Shown piece after piece: positions 1 through 10,503 of a stretch of DNA of 64,000 nucleotides (position 1 is the stretch's first letter; the number at the start of each line of letters is the position of its first letter). Made by a program: the position numbers and the translations under genes. The DNA lies in NCBI GenBank assembly GCA_036924285.1, contig JAYKYS010000004.1, forward strand, positions 31,280,001 to 31,344,000. The letters are read 5' to 3'. Below the pieces are notes generated by a model. The model was not told the origin of the DNA, made no database searches, and was given only the letters and a program-made list of their open reading frames with translations. The DNA comes from Asterella californica. Its lineage: Eukaryota; Streptophyta; Marchantiopsida; Marchantiales; Aytoniaceae.

Positions 1-1065
1 GTTAAGTATCACTGTAGAGGGGTTTGTAGTGATGCGCAAGAGAAGGTACCTCGCTTGAAAGAGAAAGTGTCTTTTGTACAAGGTTTGTCAGATTTTTGGA
101 GTGTGAGACTGCTGTTTACAAGAAAGTAGAAGCATTGAGAAGAAAAGAACAAAAACATTTGCGTAAGATTGAACTAGTGTTAAGAGAGTTGGGTGAGCTA
201 GAAAAGGTTGAATAGATTTTTGATGTTTATGAGGAGGATGGGTTTGAGGATCCTCTGCGAGTGATCACGCCTATTGGATGAGAGGATATGGATAAAGTTG
301 TGCAGATTCATTCAAGGGAGGTCTATTCGATCTAAAACTCAAGTCTAAACGTCCACGTCTAGACCAAAAGTGCCTTGGAACTAAATCAACCATCACCTCG
401 TATCTCTAGAGTTCGCCTGCCAAACTCTAAGATTAGGTGACTTGTCTTGACTCATCTAGATATCGAGTTCTCCTCATAAATACTTTTGGAGATCGACGGC
501 CCCGCCCTCCTCTTGCAAAATTATACCACAATCCGATCATGAGATCAGCCATAATTCTCAACTCTCAATCCAAAGAGTTCTTGATATTATTGAAAAGCTC
601 TCGCCGAGACCTTTCCAATGATATCTTATTCGTGTCGAGATCTTACTTGGAGCTCCGTCCACGAATCAAAACGTCGCTAGAGCTTCATCACTTGCATTTT
701 TCTGAAGAATCGTGTGCAGTGTCAGAGTGGGACCCCGTGGTTCGGACCAACGTCTTGATCCGCATCCTAGTCCGCTTAGACCCACGTCTCAGACATACAT
801 CTCAGACTTGCATTTCGATTTATTTTTAGACTTACTCCTTTAAATCAACATTCGTCTAGTGTCCTTTTGGGATAGACCCTTATGTCTTTACCCAATGTTC
901 CAACCTAGGCTCAAAGAACCACTTAGGGTTCATCTGTTCTCGACTCAAGCCGTTAAGTCTTGCTCACAACTTTCACAACTAGCATAAGTCCACTAGGGTT
1001 CTGTTGTTTGTCTTTGCACTTGATCTTGAGATTGAGAGTCACGACACAACCTCTTGATCTTTGTA
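1..1065. other. No recognisable gene
   Basis: I see no coding segment that I can assign here. Short open frames exist on the plus strand, including one at about 437-829, but they lack family motifs and splice-site context. The region runs into a decayed retroelement end at about 1066, so part of it may be worn-out internal sequence of that element. This is inference only. Confidence 0.4.
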
Positions 1066-1654
1066 CCCACGAAAGTGTATATCACGAAGTGGAGATATAT
1101 GACTATCTGGGTTAGAAGGACCTAATAGCCAGCTAGGATGACGATTATGATACACTTGTGTATGTGTATGACATCATATGTATTTTATGTTTATGTGTCG
1201 TTTGATCAAATAGCGATGTATGTTGTGTAGCAATGTGTATGCACGACAATTATCACATCATGTGCAACGGCTCTGCCAGTTAGCAGAGTGCGCGGTAGGT
1301 AGTCCCGTTAAGGCCGTTAGCGATGTTATGAGAGGTTCTTGGTTCAAATCCCTTTGGGACTATAGTGCAAGGCAAGAGCTTGTAGGCCTCACTTCTTTTC
1401 GAGTTGAGTCTTCAAGCTCTCGGCTGTGATAGAAGAGTCGAGTGAGTAAATGTAACCTTGATTCTCTGATATGTAGAGTGGGGTTGGCTTGACTAGAGTG
1501 ATCTTTGTGTTGCTTGTTGTCATTACAATATGGATGAATAGAAGATTATTGTGATACACTTGTGTATGTGTATGACATCGTATGCATGTTGTGTTTATGT
1601 GTCTCTCAGTCAAACAACAATGTATGTTGTGTAACGATGTGTATGTGCACGACA
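1066..1654 (+). repeat. Decayed 3' end of a retroelement related to the 49.7-59.6 kb element
   Basis: This stretch repeats, in the same order and with many substitutions, the 3' end found at 59040-59631. It has an internal W segment (about 1066-1147), a TG-rich unit X (1148-1248, starting TGATACACTTGTGTATG and ending GCACGACA), a middle unit Y (1249-1549), and a second X (1550-1654, again ending GCACGACA). The Y unit contains a perfect pol III B-box-like GGTTCAAATCC near 1350 and an A-box-like TAGCAGAGTGC near 1279. No coding part of the element is recognisable upstream. It is an old relic of the same family. Confidence 0.75.
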
Positions 1655-3289
1655 GCTGTCTTACAAAAAAAGTTGCATAAATCTTACTTTGACAAAAAAA
1701 GACTAACATATAGATGACAATCTGAATCCAAGGTAAGATATAAATAGATTTATAATACCTTTTCTTCGTACATCATCATACCATTGTGATTTCTTGATAA
1801 ACTTCTTTTAACAATTTCAGTTACGAAAATGAATATGCATGCAAATGATGGTTCCGGAAAATGATCGGTAAAGGACGAGTTGATACCTGAGAAATTCTTG
1901 ATGGAGATAGGCCGGGAAGTATACATGATTATTTTGGCAAAAATATTTTGTTGAAAAAAAGATTTTTTTTATAGCAAGCAAACATTGCTCCACTACACAA
2001 AAGATTTAGATTTATTTTGCCACTACACCGAGCACACTTGCAAGATAAACCCAAATCTAAAGTTAAATACCTAAATTTAAATATCTAAATTTAAATACTG
2101 AATGTAAATAGCTGAATGTAATACCTGGACTATAAGCTATAGTCGCGGTGAGTTGAAACTTAACCCTTTCTATTATAAGAGAAGTGTTTCGGACGAATAA
2201 AAATAATCCTTAAATAATAACCTTAATTTATGAACTAACCCTTCCCATAGTAAGGGTCATGAATAAGGAGGAGGTGAATATGCATGCTTGATGGTGAATT
2301 TATACGATAACCGAAAAGTTGCAACAGTCTTCAGAGAAGCTAAATATCCTTGTTATTTCACAGTAGACAAGCAAAATCCTATCCTAGAATCTACAATAGA
2401 TCCGTACTGCTGAGTACAACATACTATAGAGTTCATTCATTGCTATAGTAGAGCTGATCCCACATCTTGGAGTTGTTGCTGATATCATGATGTCGTTTCC
2501 CATACTGAATTATAGTTTAGTTAAGTTTTTACTTTTCCCTCACATACTCACAATAAATTTATAGTCTAAGCCATCTCAGGTAGTTGCTGGATATTTGGGC
2601 CAAAAGGAACATGGAAAGAGAAAAGAATAATTCTTAGCCTTCCCTGTCGATTGCTTCCCGAATTCATTGGTTGGAAATAACAAAAAAACAGTGCCTACTA
2701 TAATCCAAAAAGAAGAATAATGTATAGTGAACTCGCTGTCCCCTTCTCTCGCCCCACATGACGATCAGTATTACGCACCGATCAGGCAGTACTGGAGTTC
2801 CGTTTTGGGGTGCCCCATCTGCACTGTTGGCGTCGCCCTTTCGGACTAGGATAGAAGCTCAGGCAAAAGAATGCCATGTCAGCGAGACATGGGAATGATC
2901 TGTTACTGCTCACGTCACGTCACCACACTTCACATCATTCTGTTCTGTTTTGTTCCCAACAGTACCACGTCCAGACTCCAGAGTAGGGTTCCCTTACTGT
3001 ACAGTGGCATGGCAAGGGCAGACCATGTAACCGTTGGGGCGTTCCTCGTCTGCACTCCTCTTTCCGCCTCTAGGGCGGACAGAAGGCGGGCATTTATTCG
3101 AATGCGCAAGACGGCCGCGTTCTACGGTGTCCGTCTACTGTACATCAGCGTACGTGAAATATGAAACTGAAAGCGTAGAGGACTTCGTTTTTTACCTAAA
3201 GGAGCGAAGAAGCACTGAAAGTGGAAGGGGATTGGACCAAAAGGGAAGGGAAAACTCGAGTGGAAGAAAAAGCCGCCATATGCAGCAGC
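1655..3289. other. Intergenic, no gene seen
   Basis: The first half is AT-rich and the part after about 2740 is more GC-balanced. I see no recognisable gene, RNA gene or mobile-element domain. The overlapping short frames at 2871-3300 have no recognisable motif. The right part would have lain upstream of PRMT6 before the retrotransposon at 3379 was inserted. Confidence 0.4.
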
Positions 3290-3342
3290 TATGCCAATGA
3301 TTATTGTGAGGAGGGTTCCTCCTCACAATAATCATTGGCATA
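3290..3342. repeat. 53-bp near-perfect palindrome
   Basis: Two 25-base arms (3290-3314 and 3318-3342) are perfect reverse complements separated by 3 bases. The arm begins TATGCCAATGATTATTGTGA. It lies 37 bp outside the LTR of the gypsy element. It is too short and too perfect to be a normal plant microRNA precursor. It could be a template-switch footprint or a MITE-like remnant. Confidence 0.85.
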
Positions 3343-3378
3343 CTTGTACAACAGAACTAGGACAACAAGAGACGCGTA

Positions 3379-4324
3379 TGTAACGTTCTACCGCAGATCT
3401 CGGAACAGATTCCTTAATCTCTAACCAATGAACTGCCGAACGTGAACCTCCCTAGAGACTTGTATACTTTATTTGTGTCTCCAGATCCAGTTCGTTAAAC
3501 TATCCACTAATGAGCACCGAGGATTTGATAACTGTTGAACGGGTTTTGAATAACCAACTAGTCTTTTGTAGGTCTCTGGTCAATCTTAGGTTGCTAAATA
3601 CAGGTGGAACTATTCTAGACCTGGGTTGCATAAAATTTGGGCAGCGCTTCCGCTACTGGTGATCAAGTCGGAACGCCAGGACCCACAAGGAGCAACCGCC
3701 AAGACTAGGAGACCTAGTAGATGCTAGGAAGTAGGAAGGCAAAGCAATTACACCGAAATGAAGTCAACACGACACCAGATGCGCCCAACTCAGTTTTAGC
3801 ACACAACTCAAGCCTACTTATCAGAATGGAGAAAGTCACGGGCTCATATACATTACATGGCATTACTTGCTGACAAGGTCACGCAGCGCTCTTGGACCGG
3901 CAATCCTTCACTACTCAGCAACTCTGCTTTGACTAATACTTCACCCGAGAACCTACTTTCACTCTGAACGCCCTGATTTCTGTTGCTCAACAGATCAGAC
4001 CCCAAGTCAGCGATCTAATCAACACCCCAAGTCTGCTCTCAAGGTCCCTCTTCAAATCTGCTCTCCAAGGAGCTTGATGTGCATCAGTTCTAGCTCCTGA
4101 TTTCTGACCTCAAAGGCAATGTATACTACACTGAAAATACAGTCTCCTCCCTCACTACCAAGAGTGCTCTCTCCAAAACTGAAAAACTGAGAATGCCCCC
4201 TTGAGGGCTCGCGACACCCTTTTATCTAGTCTCTTGAGCCTGCTTTTTGACCATGCAGCTGCCACTTTGGGTTAATCACTGCCCGAATGCCATCTGGTTT
4301 GGGGAAAAAGCAAAAGGTGTTACA
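3379..4324 (-). repeat. 3' LTR of the chromodomain gypsy element
   Basis: This 946-bp direct repeat matches 9558-10503 throughout by visual comparison. Its ends are the 6-bp inverted pair TGTAAC/GTTACA. It is the 3' LTR because the coding strand is minus. Confidence 0.95.
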
Positions 4325-4725
4325 ATCGCCCCAACCAGCAAAACGCAGTTCTTCCACTGAACTGCGGTATCTACAATACCACATTAGAAACAACACTTCC
4401 TCAAATCCAGAGGAACAGTACCCCATCCAGGGTAAGATTAAGCCCTTTCTCAAGACTATGCTCCATTACCGAGCATCCGTTGAAGCTTTCGGGTGAGACA
4501 GAACCCTAGCTTCCAGGTGGTGAACTCGTCAGTTTCTTTTTATCCACCTCCTTACTATGATACACCATAGTAGCGTCAGCCTAAACCTGATTGACATCCG
4601 ACAGTCATAAGAAGTCAGCAGACCACAACTCCACCTTTAGACGAGCAGATTGGCCAGATCTACTCGGTTCCAGTGTCCTTGAAGGGCCCTTTGCATGACT
4701 CTTCTGACTCGATTCAATCCACCGC

Positions 4726-7700
4726 TTAGCTGGAAGAAACCACTGCAGATTGTCGTCTCACAAAATATCTACGCAATGGTTCCTGAAACTTGTATAATGC
4801 TAGATCATCTAAGTACTCCCAAGCTTCACTTACCAATCCCGGAACTCTACCTGTCCAACGACATAGGTATTGAGTAACGGGTTCTCCAGCTCCATCTGGA
4901 TTCGGTGATGCTCGATGATCTACTATCTCAATCAACTCAAGATCATCAGCTCTTGGTAATGCTTCTAACACTGGATGCCATTTCTGATATCTTCCTGGCA
5001 ACGATTCTAGTTCTTCACGAAACATCTTTAAGTTAGAAACATGAATGATGGGATGATAGTGCTTCATACTAGCTGGAAAACGTAACTTATAAGTCACAGG
5101 ACCTAACTTCTTCTCAATCAGGAATGGTCCGGCCCACTTTGGAAGAAGCTTCTTGGCTAAATCCACCCCTGCTGGGATTCTGAAGTTCTTGGTTCTCAAC
5201 CAGACTCTCTGCCCTTCTTCGAACTGTACGTCTTGTCTACCACGGTTTGCATACTTGGCATACCGTTGTTGTGCCTTTTCCATGTGTTTCTTTGCCTCTT
5301 GAAACACAGTACCCTGAACACGTATGAAAGTCTCTAGATCTGGAGGATCCTGGTTTGACCTTCCTGTGTTTTCATGCCCCTTGGTAGCTAAAGCTATAGG
5401 AGTCCAAGGTGCATGAGAGCCCCGATAAACCACTTCAAATGGTTTAAATCTTGTACTCGAGTGCTTGGTGTTGTTGTATGTAAACTCCACCAAGTCCAAG
5501 TGCTCGCTCCAATCACTCTGATCTCGCATGATATAGTTTCTCAACCCTTGCTCCACTATCTGTATAGTTCTCTCTGTCTGACCATCAGTTTCAGGATGAT
5601 AAGAGGAACTGAACTTGAGGTTAGTTCCGAGCCTTCGAAACAACCCCTTCCAAAACTCAGCTATAAACCTCCTATCCAAGTCTGAAACAATGTCTTTAGG
5701 CATCCCATGATACTTAAAAACATATCGTATAAACAATTCAGCAGCACCTCTTGACGTCACTGTTTCCCTACAAGGGATGAGGTGAGCTTGCTTGCTGAAA
5801 CGATCGATGACAACTAGCAAAGTGTCAAAACCTCCTGACTCAGGTAAACCGGTGCATAAGTCCATACTTATACTCTCCCAAGGCCCATCAGGTATTGGCA
5901 ACGGTCTCAGCAATCCTGCAGGTCTCCTCCGCTCAGTTCGTTGTTGCTGACATGTCAAGCAAGTCTGCACGTACTTGATTACATCCTCCAACATGGATGG
6001 CCAGTAGAACTGCTCTTTAACTCGTTGCAACGTTCTATTCTGCCCTCCATGTCCAGCCAGTTCACAATCATGACATTCTTGCATGACTAGTGTCCGTAGA
6101 GATCCAGCTGGAACATAGACCTTGGTTTGCTTGTAAAACCAAAGTCCATTGCGAGATGAGAGATTACGTACCAATGGATCTCTCCTTTGTTGGCTGGTCC
6201 AACGTTGAGCCTGGGGATCATCAGGCAATGCTTGTCTGATTCGATCCAAAAGCTCTTCACTTGTGTCCTGGGTTGTTAACGCCTGGACACGTCTGCTTAA
6301 CAAATCCGCTGGAATATTTTCCTTCCCCTTTTGATACCGCCATTCGATATCAAAACGTGCAAGCTCCACTTGCCACCTCTGTTGTTTACGTGACAAACGA
6401 GGTTTACTCTGAAAGTATGTATTACCCTCGCAGTCCGTCACAACAGTAACCTTGCTTGGTAACAAATAATGCTCCCAACGCTTCAGACAATGAACAACAG
6501 CGAACATCTCCTGTTCATGAGCAGGCCATTTTGCCTCTGTTTCTGAAAACTTGTGACTTTCGTAAGCCACTGGATGCTTTCCTTGCATCAACACTCCTCC
6601 AATGGCCCATTGAGAAGCATCTGTGTGAACCTCGAAAGGTTCTCCCATCTTTGGAAGAGCTAGCACGGGCATTTCTGTCAGTGCTTGTTTCAACTCCTGA
6701 AACGCTCTTTCAGCTGCTGGATTCCAAACAACCTTGGAAGTCTTGCGTAATAAGCCAAACAAAGGTGCGGCTTTATGCGCAAACTGATAAACAAAGCGTC
6801 GAAAATATGTGGCTAACCCAAGAAAAGATCTGAGCTCATGAACACTCTCAGGTCTCTTCCATTCAACAATGGCTCGAATCTTAGCCCTGTTAGGGTGAAT
6901 GCCCTGCGCATCGATCAAACATCCTAGAAACACCACACTCTCTTGTCCAAAAGAGCACTTGCTCTTCTTGAGATAGAGTTGATGCTCTTCCAAGCGCTTA
7001 AACACCATTTCAACATCTACTAGATGCTGATCCCAAGTGGATGAGAAGATGATGATATCGTCTAAGTATACGATAACACTCTCATCCAAGAGATCTCTGA
7101 AAATCTCATTCATCAACCTGCAAAAAGTACCAGGTGCATTGGACAATCCAAATGGCAGCACTGTATACTCAAACAAGCCATACCTCGTCCTTACAGCTGT
7201 CTTTTCTTCATCTCCTTCTTTGATCCTGATCTGGTGATATCCAGAACGTAGATCCAGCTTGGTGAAGTATCTTCCAGTGGCCAACCGATCAGTGGTTTCA
7301 TCCATGAGAGGAAGAGGATACTTGTTCTTGACAGTAACCTTATTGAGTGCACGATAGTCCGCACACATGCGAATACCACCATCTTTCTTGGCCACGAACA
7401 ACACCGGGGCTGCATAAGGTGATATACTAGGTCGTAAGATACCTTGAGCTACCAACTCTTTCAACTGAGTCTTCAGCTCTGTCAGCTCATCAAACGACAT
7501 CCTTCTTGATGGCACTACAGTAGGGGTAGCCCCAGGAACCAGATCAATAGCATGATCCAAGGCTCTCCTCGGAGGAAGTCCTGTTGGTAACTGGTCCGGC
7601 ATTAGATGAGAATACCTCTCAATCAATGCCTGCATATCAGGATGTATGGGAAGAGCAGCAACACGTTCTTCCTCATCCGTCTCCACCTTGGGTTTAGACA

Positions 7701-9507
7701 TCACTGCTACCCAAGCTTCATCTACTGACTTGATCTGCTTTCCAAATTGTCTAGCTGTGCAGATCTGAAATGCCACCTTGGCTCGTTGGAACCTACGGAC
7801 AGCATGGTTTGGCTCCTTAGGTCTCTCTTTGATGACCAATGGATGTGGTTGACCCGAGCCCCATCGATCCATGACTATGATGTTCCCTTCTTGAACATCT
7901 AGCTTTGCCTTGGTCTCTTGTAACCAAGACCAAGACAAGATACCCTCCATCGTGTCACCTAAGCTCATAACTAAAAACTCGTGCTTCCTAGTTACCCCTC
8001 CAACAGTAACAGGAACACTCATGAGCTTTTCTGCAACGGTTGTGCTACCTTGCACAAACCTTACCAACAACGGGCTCATGATCTTGGTTCTAGTCACCCC
8101 CAAGGTCCTGACTAGTTTTTCATCCAAGACATTCACATCTGCTCCAGTATCAATAAGCAAACAACACCGGTGGTTTCCTATTTTCACTTCAATCCACGGC
8201 AGAAAATCCCCATGCTCTACCAAATGCTCACCAGCACATACCTCTGCTTCAGTAGTCGCCTCAACTGGTTCTTCCACACTGGTTGTCTCTTCAGCTGTCA
8301 ACCCACGAACATTGCTCGCTGTTGAACGTTGGGGACACTCACGAGCGATGTGACCATCTCGTCCGCATCGAAAACAGATGATCGTCCTTGAAGGTGTAGC
8401 ACTGCTAGCGCCACTGCTCCTAGCACCTGAAGTCGAAGCTTGGTTGGATCCTGCATTGGATGCATAAGATCCAGTAGGTCGTGTCTGAGTAGGACCACGA
8501 GTGACTCCTCGCTGCTGAGAGCCACGAGAAAATCCCCTTCCAGATGTACCAAATCTTCCACCACCACGTCCTCTACCACCTCTACTCTGAGAGGACGCTA
8601 TCTGTCCTTGAGGATTACGCCAAAATCCTCGACTAGGCTCGTCACCACTTGTTCCACGCTGAAACTTGGAAGGCTGCACGGTGTAATTACGTTCCCTAGT
8701 GTTCTCTGCTGCTTCCAGAAATGCAAACAAGTCTTGCATGTCCTCGGACTTGTGAAACATAACCCAGCTATCAAACACACCAGCATAGAAACCCTGCAGA
8801 CCTTTCTTCAAGTGAAACAACAAGTCGGTGCGATCCACCATGTGCAAACGAGTAACCAACTCAGAAAATCGCTGGAGATACTGCCTGATACTCCCTGTCT
8901 GTCTCAGATGAATGAGCTCCAGCCGAAACTGTGTAGCTTCATCCACCGGTACTAGATGTCTTCTGAGTTCATCCTTCAACTCCGGCCAAGTGGACATAGG
9001 AGTTGTACCATTCAAACTCCTCATCCGCTGTTGACCTCCATACCATTCCTTAGCCTCTCCTTCCAGTCTACTAACAGCATAGGTGAACCAGCTGCGCTCA
9101 TCGAAGTTCTCCAAGTAATTCTCCATCTCAGTAACCCACAATTCAAACTTGGAAAAGCTTTTCTCACCGTTGAAGGCTGATGGTGTCGCTGGTTCAGCCC
9201 ACTTCACTTTCCGCTTGTGCCCTTCTTTGGCTGAGCTCCCTTCCGCAACATTCTCTTGCACCTTCTGTGATCCATCTTCATTCTTGTCTGCTTGAGCAAT
9301 ATCAACTGCTTCTTCGCCTGGTAGTGCTAAATCCTTGACTTGCTCGATTTGCAGTACAGGGACCTCCGCTTCCTTCTCTTGTGTCGCTTTTGCTTGAGTT
9401 AAATCCGCCTTCAACACCTTGTTCTCAGCTTCTACTTGCTCAAGTCGTCCTTCCAACTTTCTCAGCAATGCTTTCATCTCGTCCAACTCGGTCGACACAG
9501 CCTCCAT
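4726..9507 (-). CDS. Gag-Pol polyprotein of a chromovirus (Ty3/gypsy)
   Basis: An intact ORF of 1593 codons starts at an ATG just inside the 5' LTR and primer site. Domains in order: a coiled-coil-like acidic N-terminus; a Gag capsid region (about 110-260); an RG-rich linker and a CCHC zinc knuckle CFRCGRDGHIARECP (about 378); an aspartic protease with LIDTGAD (about 450); reverse transcriptase with YLDDIII (about 815); RNase H with TDASQWAIGG (about 955); integrase with an HHCC zinc domain (about 1143-1186) and a DDE core (about 1215, 1275, 1309); and a C-terminal chromodomain (about 1545-1590, YLCRWTG). The chromodomain in this family binds histone marks and steers integration. All catalytic motifs I looked for are present. 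There are no frameshifts or internal stops. Confidence 0.96.
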   Translation of the reverse strand: MEAVSTELDEMKALLRKLEGRLEQVEAENKVLKADLTQAKATQEKEAEVPVLQIEQVKDLALPGEEAVDIAQADKNEDGSQKVQENVAEGSSAKEGHKRKVKWAEPATPSAFNGEKSFSKFELWVTEMENYLENFDERSWFTYAVSRLEGEAKEWYGGQQRMRSLNGTTPMSTWPELKDELRRHLVPVDEATQFRLELIHLRQTGSIRQYLQRFSELVTRLHMVDRTDLLFHLKKGLQGFYAGVFDSWVMFHKSEDMQDLFAFLEAAENTRERNYTVQPSKFQRGTSGDEPSRGFWRNPQGQIASSQSRGGRGRGGGRFGTSGRGFSRGSQQRGVTRGPTQTRPTGSYASNAGSNQASTSGARSSGASSATPSRTIICFRCGRDGHIARECPQRSTASNVRGLTAEETTSVEEPVEATTEAEVCAGEHLVEHGDFLPWIEVKIGNHRCCLLIDTGADVNVLDEKLVRTLGVTRTKIMSPLLVRFVQGSTTVAEKLMSVPVTVGGVTRKHEFLVMSLGDTMEGILSWSWLQETKAKLDVQEGNIIVMDRWGSGQPHPLVIKERPKEPNHAVRRFQRAKVAFQICTARQFGKQIKSVDEAWVAVMSKPKVETDEEERVAALPIHPDMQALIERYSHLMPDQLPTGLPPRRALDHAIDLVPGATPTVVPSRRMSFDELTELKTQLKELVAQGILRPSISPYAAPVLFVAKKDGGIRMCADYRALNKVTVKNKYPLPLMDETTDRLATGRYFTKLDLRSGYHQIRIKEGDEEKTAVRTRYGLFEYTVLPFGLSNAPGTFCRLMNEIFRDLLDESVIVYLDDIIIFSSTWDQHLVDVEMVFKRLEEHQLYLKKSKCSFGQESVVFLGCLIDAQGIHPNRAKIRAIVEWKRPESVHELRSFLGLATYFRRFVYQFAHKAAPLFGLLRKTSKVVWNPAAERAFQELKQALTEMPVLALPKMGEPFEVHTDASQWAIGGVLMQGKHPVAYESHKFSETEAKWPAHEQEMFAVVHCLKRWEHYLLPSKVTVVTDCEGNTYFQSKPRLSRKQQRWQVELARFDIEWRYQKGKENIPADLLSRRVQALTTQDTSEELLDRIRQALPDDPQAQRWTSQQRRDPLVRNLSSRNGLWFYKQTKVYVPAGSLRTLVMQECHDCELAGHGGQNRTLQRVKEQFYWPSMLEDVIKYVQTCLTCQQQRTERRRPAGLLRPLPIPDGPWESISMDLCTGLPESGGFDTLLVVIDRFSKQAHLIPCRETVTSRGAAELFIRYVFKYHGMPKDIVSDLDRRFIAEFWKGLFRRLGTNLKFSSSYHPETDGQTERTIQIVEQGLRNYIMRDQSDWSEHLDLVEFTYNNTKHSSTRFKPFEVVYRGSHAPWTPIALATKGHENTGRSNQDPPDLETFIRVQGTVFQEAKKHMEKAQQRYAKYANRGRQDVQFEEGQRVWLRTKNFRIPAGVDLAKKLLPKWAGPFLIEKKLGPVTYKLRFPASMKHYHPIIHVSNLKMFREELESLPGRYQKWHPVLEALPRADDLELIEIVDHRASPNPDGAGEPVTQYLCRWTGRVPGLVSEAWEYLDDLALYKFQEPLRRYFVRRQSAVVSSS

Positions 9508-9539
9508 TGTCGATGGTGTTTAGCAAAGACTCAACTTGA

Positions 9540-9555
9540 GCCTGCTCTGATACCA
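9540..9555 (-). promoter_or_regulatory. Primer binding site, initiator tRNA-Met
   Basis: On the minus strand, two bases inside the 5' LTR, the sequence TGGTATCAGAGCAGGC begins. TGGTATCAGAGC is the complement of the 3' end of plant initiator tRNA-Met and is the usual primer site of plant gypsy and copia elements. It confirms the element's orientation. Confidence 0.9.
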
Positions 9556-9557
9556 AC

Positions 9558-10503
9558 TGTAACGTTCTACCGCAGATCTCGGAACAGATTCCTTAATCTC
9601 TAACCAATGAACTGCCGAACGTGAACCTCCCTAGAGACTTGTATACTTTATTTGTGTCTCCAGATCCAGTTCGTTAAACTATCCACTAATGAGCACCGAG
9701 GATTTGATAACTGTTGAACGGGTTTTGAATAACCAACTAGTCTTTTGTAGGTCTCTGGTCAATCTTAGGTTGCTAAATACAGGTGGAACTATTCTAGACC
9801 TGGGTTGCATAAAATTTGGGCAGCGCTTCCGCTACTGGTGATCAAGTCGGAACGCCAGGACCCACAAGGAGCAACCGCCAAGACTAGGAGACCTAGTAGA
9901 TGCTAGGAAGTAGGAAGGCAAAGCAATTACACCGAAATGAAGTCAACACGACACCAGATGCGCCCAACTCAGTTTTAGCACACAACTCAAGCCTACTTAT
10001 CAGAATGGAGAAAGTCACGGGCTCATATACATTACATGGCATTACTTGCTGACAAGGTCACGCAGCGCTCTTGGACCGGCAATCCTTCACTACTCAGCAA
10101 CTCTGCTTTGACTAATACTTCACCCGAGAACCTACTTTCACTCTGAACGCCCTGATTTCTGTTGCTCAACAGATCAGACCCCAAGTCAGCGATCTAATCA
10201 ACACCCCAAGTCTGCTCTCAAGGTCCCTCTTCAAATCTGCTCTCCAAGGAGCTTGATGTGCATCAGTTCTAGCTCCTGATTTCTGACCTCAAAGGCAATG
10301 TATACTACACTGAAAATACAGTCTCCTCCCTCACTACCAAGAGTGCTCTCTCCAAAACTGAAAAACTGAGAATGCCCCCTTGAGGGCTCGCGACACCCTT
10401 TTATCTAGTCTCTTGAGCCTGCTTTTTGACCATGCAGCTGCCACTTTGGGTTAATCACTGCCCGAATGCCATCTGGTTTGGGGAAAAAGCAAAAGGTGTT
10501 ACA
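9558..10503 (-). repeat. 5' LTR of the chromodomain gypsy element
   Basis: This is the partner of 3379-4324, at a constant offset of 6179 bp and the same length of 946 bp. On the minus strand it lies upstream of the primer site and the gag-pol start, so it should carry the element's promoter. Confidence 0.95.

Larger units (their letters stand above)
3379..10503 (-). mobile_element. Complete Ty3/gypsy chromodomain LTR retrotransposon
   Basis: This is a 7.1-kb element on the minus strand. Two 946-bp LTRs (3379-4324 and 9558-10503) begin TGTAAC and end GTTACA, and I found no difference between them by eye. A 4-bp target duplication CGTA flanks the element (3375-3378 and 10504-10507). Inside are a primer site matching initiator tRNA-Met, one uninterrupted gag-pol ORF, a roughly 400-bp 3' untranslated part (4325-4725) and a purine-rich stretch (TTGGGGCGA on the minus strand) next to the 3' LTR. 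Identical LTRs and an intact ORF point to very recent insertion and possible activity. It is a chromovirus, judged by the C-terminal chromodomain. Confidence 0.95.

Noticed and set aside
1258..1365. A possible tRNA gene with a GGTTCAAATCC B-box
   Set aside because: The arms do not form a proper cloverleaf and the sequence is part of the Y unit of a retroelement relic. Kept only as a pol III-like motif.
2871..3300. Overlapping plus-strand frames before the palindrome
   Set aside because: No motif, no sensible start context, and one ends inside the palindrome.
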